Origin: Avispirillum sp959601495
Lineage (GTDB): Bacteria; Bacillota; Clostridia; Oscillospirales; CAG-272
Direction: 5' to 3'
DNA length: 64,000 nt
Assembly (NCBI GenBank): GCA_959601495.1
Contig: CAUGPT010000003.1
Coordinates: 24,063-88,062, forward strand
The notes under the pieces were generated by a model. The model saw only the letters and a program-made list of their open reading frames with translations. It was not told the DNA's origin and did no database searches. This document shows, in pieces, positions 62,501-64,000 of this stretch. A program made the position numbers and the translations under genes. Every line of letters starts with the position of its first letter. Positions within the stretch are counted from its first letter, which is position 1.

Positions 62501-63924
62501 ATATAGACCTTAACTTCTCCGGCGACGTTCAGGGCAATATACACAAATACACCGAAACGCTTTTCGGTAAGGGTCACGCTTTCCGCGCCGGCACCATCGG
62601 CACTCTTGCCGATAAGACCGCATTCGGCTACGTTGCAAAGTATCTTGAGGGCAAGGGCATATCCGTGTGCCGCGCCGAGGTGGAGCGCCTTATAAGCGGC
62701 TGCGTCGGCATCAAGCGGACTACGGGTCAGCACCCGGGCGGCATAATTGTCGTTCCGCAGGAATACGAGGTATACGACTTCTGCCCCGTGCAGCACCCGG
62801 CGGACGACCCCAACTCCGACACGGTCACCACTCACTTTGAGTTCAAGTATCTGCACGACACAATACTGAAGCTTGACGAGCTGGGACACGATATTCCGAC
62901 CAAGTACAAGCGCATGGAGGAGTATACAAACACCAACGTTCTGGACTGCGATCTCAGCGACAGAAAAATATATCAGCTTTTCACTTCTCCCGCGCCGCTG
63001 GGCGTCACCGTTGACGATCTGCTCGGCGTTGACACCGGCACGCTGGGGCTTCCCGAAATGAACACAAAGTTTGTGCGCGGAGTGCTTATCCAGGCGCAGC
63101 CGAAAACCTTCTCCGACCTTTTGCAGATATCGGGTCTTACCCACGGAACGGGAGTTTGGCTCGGCAACGCGGACGAGCTTATAAGCGGCGGCGTCTGCAC
63201 AATATCGGACGTTATAGGGTGCCGCGACGATATCATGCTGTATCTCATACATCAGCACGATATGGACAAGGCAATGTCGTTCAAGATAATGGAGGACGTC
63301 CGAAAAGGACGCGGACTGAAGCCGGAATACGAGGAAGCGATGATCGCAGCCGGCGTGCCCGACTGGTACATCGAATCGTGCAAACGGATAAAATACATGT
63401 TCCCCAAAGCACACGCGGCGGCATACGTCATAGACGCGCTGCGCCTCGGGTGGTACAAGATATACTACCCCAAGGAGTTTTACGCGGCGTACTTTACCGC
63501 AGCGCCCGGCGGCGTTGAAGCGGACGTTGTTTCCGGCGGCAGACAGACCATCAAGGACAAAATGGACGAGATCACCGCCATGGGAAAGGACGCGACCGCA
63601 AAAGATAAAGAAACATTCAACGCCCTGCAGCTTTGCAATGAGGCTGTCGCCAGAGGCATACGCTTTTTGCCGGTGGATCTCAGATGCTCGCACGCGTCGA
63701 AGTTCCTGCCGGAGGACGGCGGAATACGCCTGCCCTTTGCCTCCATAGGAGGCCTGGGCGAAAGCGCCGCGCAGAATATCATGAACGCCCGCGACAGCGA
63801 GGATATATTCTCCATTGAGGATCTGAAGATAGCAGGCAAGCTTTCAAAGGCAGTCATAGAGCTGCTCGGCAAAAATCACGTGCTTGACGGCATGTCAGAG
63901 ACAAATCAGCTTTCAATATTCTGA
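59506..63924 (+). CDS. polC: DNA polymerase III alpha subunit, PolC type
   Basis: The 1472-residue PolC is full length and runs in the usual order. N-terminal domains come first, then an OB-fold (about 265-365). A PHP domain (from HLHTNLSAMDAIPKPEDVVRRA, about 373) is interrupted by a 3'-5' exonuclease (VFDIETTGLSV, about 460; HNADFDTSFI; HRASDDARM). Then follow the rest of PHP, a Cys4 zinc site (CLKCKHSEF...CPVCGEP) and the polymerase domain with PDIDLNFSGD (about 997-1006), RTTGQHPGGIIVVP and the HhH-rich C-terminus ending in MSETNQLSIF. It is the replicative polymerase of low-GC Gram-positives with intrinsic proofreading. Confidence 0.98.
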   Translation: MANTKNLGSVFSRFTPTGEAFKKIFEESDNVTLSGDREKKMYEVHFSLPEIAPKDVLYALEEQLRECYSLTYIRLLPKYPQNLFTPEYMGEVYKEAKRVGAVTNGFFDNCKTEISDGVINISVPFSHGGVELLDMGRAGDIVSGIIRSEFSLNYETVIEQSDDYQKYHDEFIARQAQYIKQCGDSAVEYRKRREKEEEERKAKEAAANDAAEAAPILERVDSIFDGSDSVETLADCVYKSGRMTFDTSSAELIWGEEFEADDPTVLRAVRRPMKNCVVLGQIFEASAAEMRGSDKMAITIGITDKDSSVFLKTVMDAEGSEAFVKSMKSGMCIAAAGSVRQDKFGEFNVNLKGIKKIKQVIRSDNAPVKRVELHLHTNLSAMDAIPKPEDVVRRAAAWGQKAVAVTDHGNAQGFPTAMLASEKLEDFKVIYGIEAYFVDDTQRAVFGSTDSDFDDELIVFDIETTGLSVQNCAITEIGAVKVRGGEVLEEFNMMTDPGQPIPEKITELTGITDDMVAGQPDNASAVRAFLEFCGGRLLIAHNADFDTSFIRKVSSEAGIDFPNPYLDTVSMSRYVNPELKKHKLDILAEYFGLGDFNHHRASDDARMLSEIFYKMTEKLRDEGITDFNQLSDAMSQNADPLKLRTYHQIILAKNKAGLKNLYKLISDSYLSYYRRYPRIPKTRLKELRDGLIIGSACEAGELFRAILDNKPESEIEEIASFYDYLEIQPIANNRFLVDEGRVSDDEALRDLNRRIVALGDKLGKPVCATCDAHFIDPEDEIYRRILLTGMKFSDADKVSKLYMRTTEEMLEEFSYLGEEKAYEVVVTNTNLIADSIEKIRPIPEGNYAPNIEGSEEELTKKCHDTAKEMFGDPLPVEVSSRLERELESIIKNGFAVLYIIARRLVDKSEEWGYQVGSRGSVGSSFAAMMAGITKVNSLPPHYRCLKCKHSEFITDGSVKSGFDLEPKDCPVCGEPNMHRDGHDIPFETFLGFYGDKVPDIDLNFSGDVQGNIHKYTETLFGKGHAFRAGTIGTLADKTAFGYVAKYLEGKGISVCRAEVERLISGCVGIKRTTGQHPGGIIVVPQEYEVYDFCPVQHPADDPNSDTVTTHFEFKYLHDTILKLDELGHDIPTKYKRMEEYTNTNVLDCDLSDRKIYQLFTSPAPLGVTVDDLLGVDTGTLGLPEMNTKFVRGVLIQAQPKTFSDLLQISGLTHGTGVWLGNADELISGGVCTISDVIGCRDDIMLYLIHQHDMDKAMSFKIMEDVRKGRGLKPEYEEAMIAAGVPDWYIESCKRIKYMFPKAHAAAYVIDALRLGWYKIYYPKEFYAAYFTAAPGGVEADVVSGGRQTIKDKMDEITAMGKDATAKDKETFNALQLCNEAVARGIRFLPVDLRCSHASKFLPEDGGIRLPFASIGGLGESAAQNIMNARDSEDIFSIEDLKIAGKLSKAVIELLGKNHVLDGMSETNQLSIF

Positions 63925-63953
63925 TTTTTATACAGCATACCAAACAGTCACAA

Positions 63954-64000
63954 CCTCCGGCAAAGCCGGAGGCTTGAATAAGCCCTAGAAGGGCATTTTA
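63954..64000 (-). mobile_element. End of an IS200/IS605-like element, cut by the window edge
   Basis: CCTCCGGCAAAGCCGGAGG (63954-63972) followed by GCTTGAATAAGCCCT and GGGCATTTTA is the reverse complement, with few changes, of the right end of the element at 33,018-33,270. It is in the opposite orientation, 30 bases beyond the polC stop. Whether a full transposase/TnpB element follows is outside the window. Confidence 0.6.

Noticed and set aside
62272..63693. 473-codon minus-strand frame
   Set aside because: Shadow of polC, whose polymerase motifs run through the same bases on the plus strand.

Overview
The window looks like the chromosome of an anaerobic, moderately GC-rich member of the Clostridia (Bacillota). 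It carries a Gram-positive PolC-type replicative polymerase, four T-box leaders, a PyrR attenuator, a SpoVT sporulation regulator and a LysM/GH18 (YaaH-type) spore-wall hydrolase. An anaerobic ribonucleotide reductase and a ferredoxin-type 2-oxoacid oxidoreductase subunit point to anaerobic life. I could not identify a genus.

Positions 1-12,388 (minus strand) hold amino-acid metabolism under three T-box leaders. The transcripts carry (i) a LeuA-like protein that has lost its catalytic motifs, then a TIM-barrel/acyl-CoA synthetase fusion; (ii) an HTH-cupin-acyl-CoA synthetase fusion; (iii) a second such fusion followed by a nitrilase-family amidase, branched-chain aminotransferase, a ParA-like ATPase and a ferredoxin-like subunit cut by the left edge. 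My reading is an amino-acid-starvation-induced route that activates branched-chain or aryl carboxylates to CoA esters, carboxylates them reductively to 2-oxo acids and transaminates them.

Positions 12,400-20,420 are accessory. They hold short tandem repeats, a run of zinc-ribbon membrane proteins (the first gene frameshifted at an A6 tract; the last with PASTA and Ltp-type repeats), spoVT, glycerate kinase, a TetR regulator, a possible unannotated RNA gene and small hypothetical genes, one apparently frameshifted. Positions 20,416-22,074 hold a lone pair of sodium-pump decarboxylase membrane subunits behind a leader resembling the yybP-ykoY riboswitch.

Positions 22,393-27,804 are an asnB, D-aspartate-ligase-like, aspartate racemase, murE-like operon, probably for a D-Asp/D-Asn peptidoglycan cross-bridge. 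Positions 27,970-31,626 carry NrdR-like boxes, a class III ribonucleotide reductase with a fused glutaredoxin-like domain, and thioredoxin reductase. Then come a HAD phosphatase, a small Cys-rich protein, a palindrome-ended IS200/IS605-like remnant, a flavin reductase/MIF-like tautomerase pair, an HD hydrolase, pyrR-uraA, a YaaH-like hydrolase, an ABC exporter, a mannitol-1-phosphate dehydrogenase-like gene, a purine phosphoribosyltransferase and T-box-controlled pheST.

The right end (46,862-63,924) has an amidohydrolase/FkbM methyltransferase pair, a HIT protein, aspartokinase, an HD protein with an acidic membrane protein, and then a housekeeping run pyrH-frr-uppS-cdsA-dxr-rseP-ispG-polC (nucleotide supply, ribosome recycling, isoprenoid/lipid carrier synthesis, intramembrane proteolysis, replication). 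The window ends inside an inverted copy of the IS200/IS605-like terminus seen at 33 kb.
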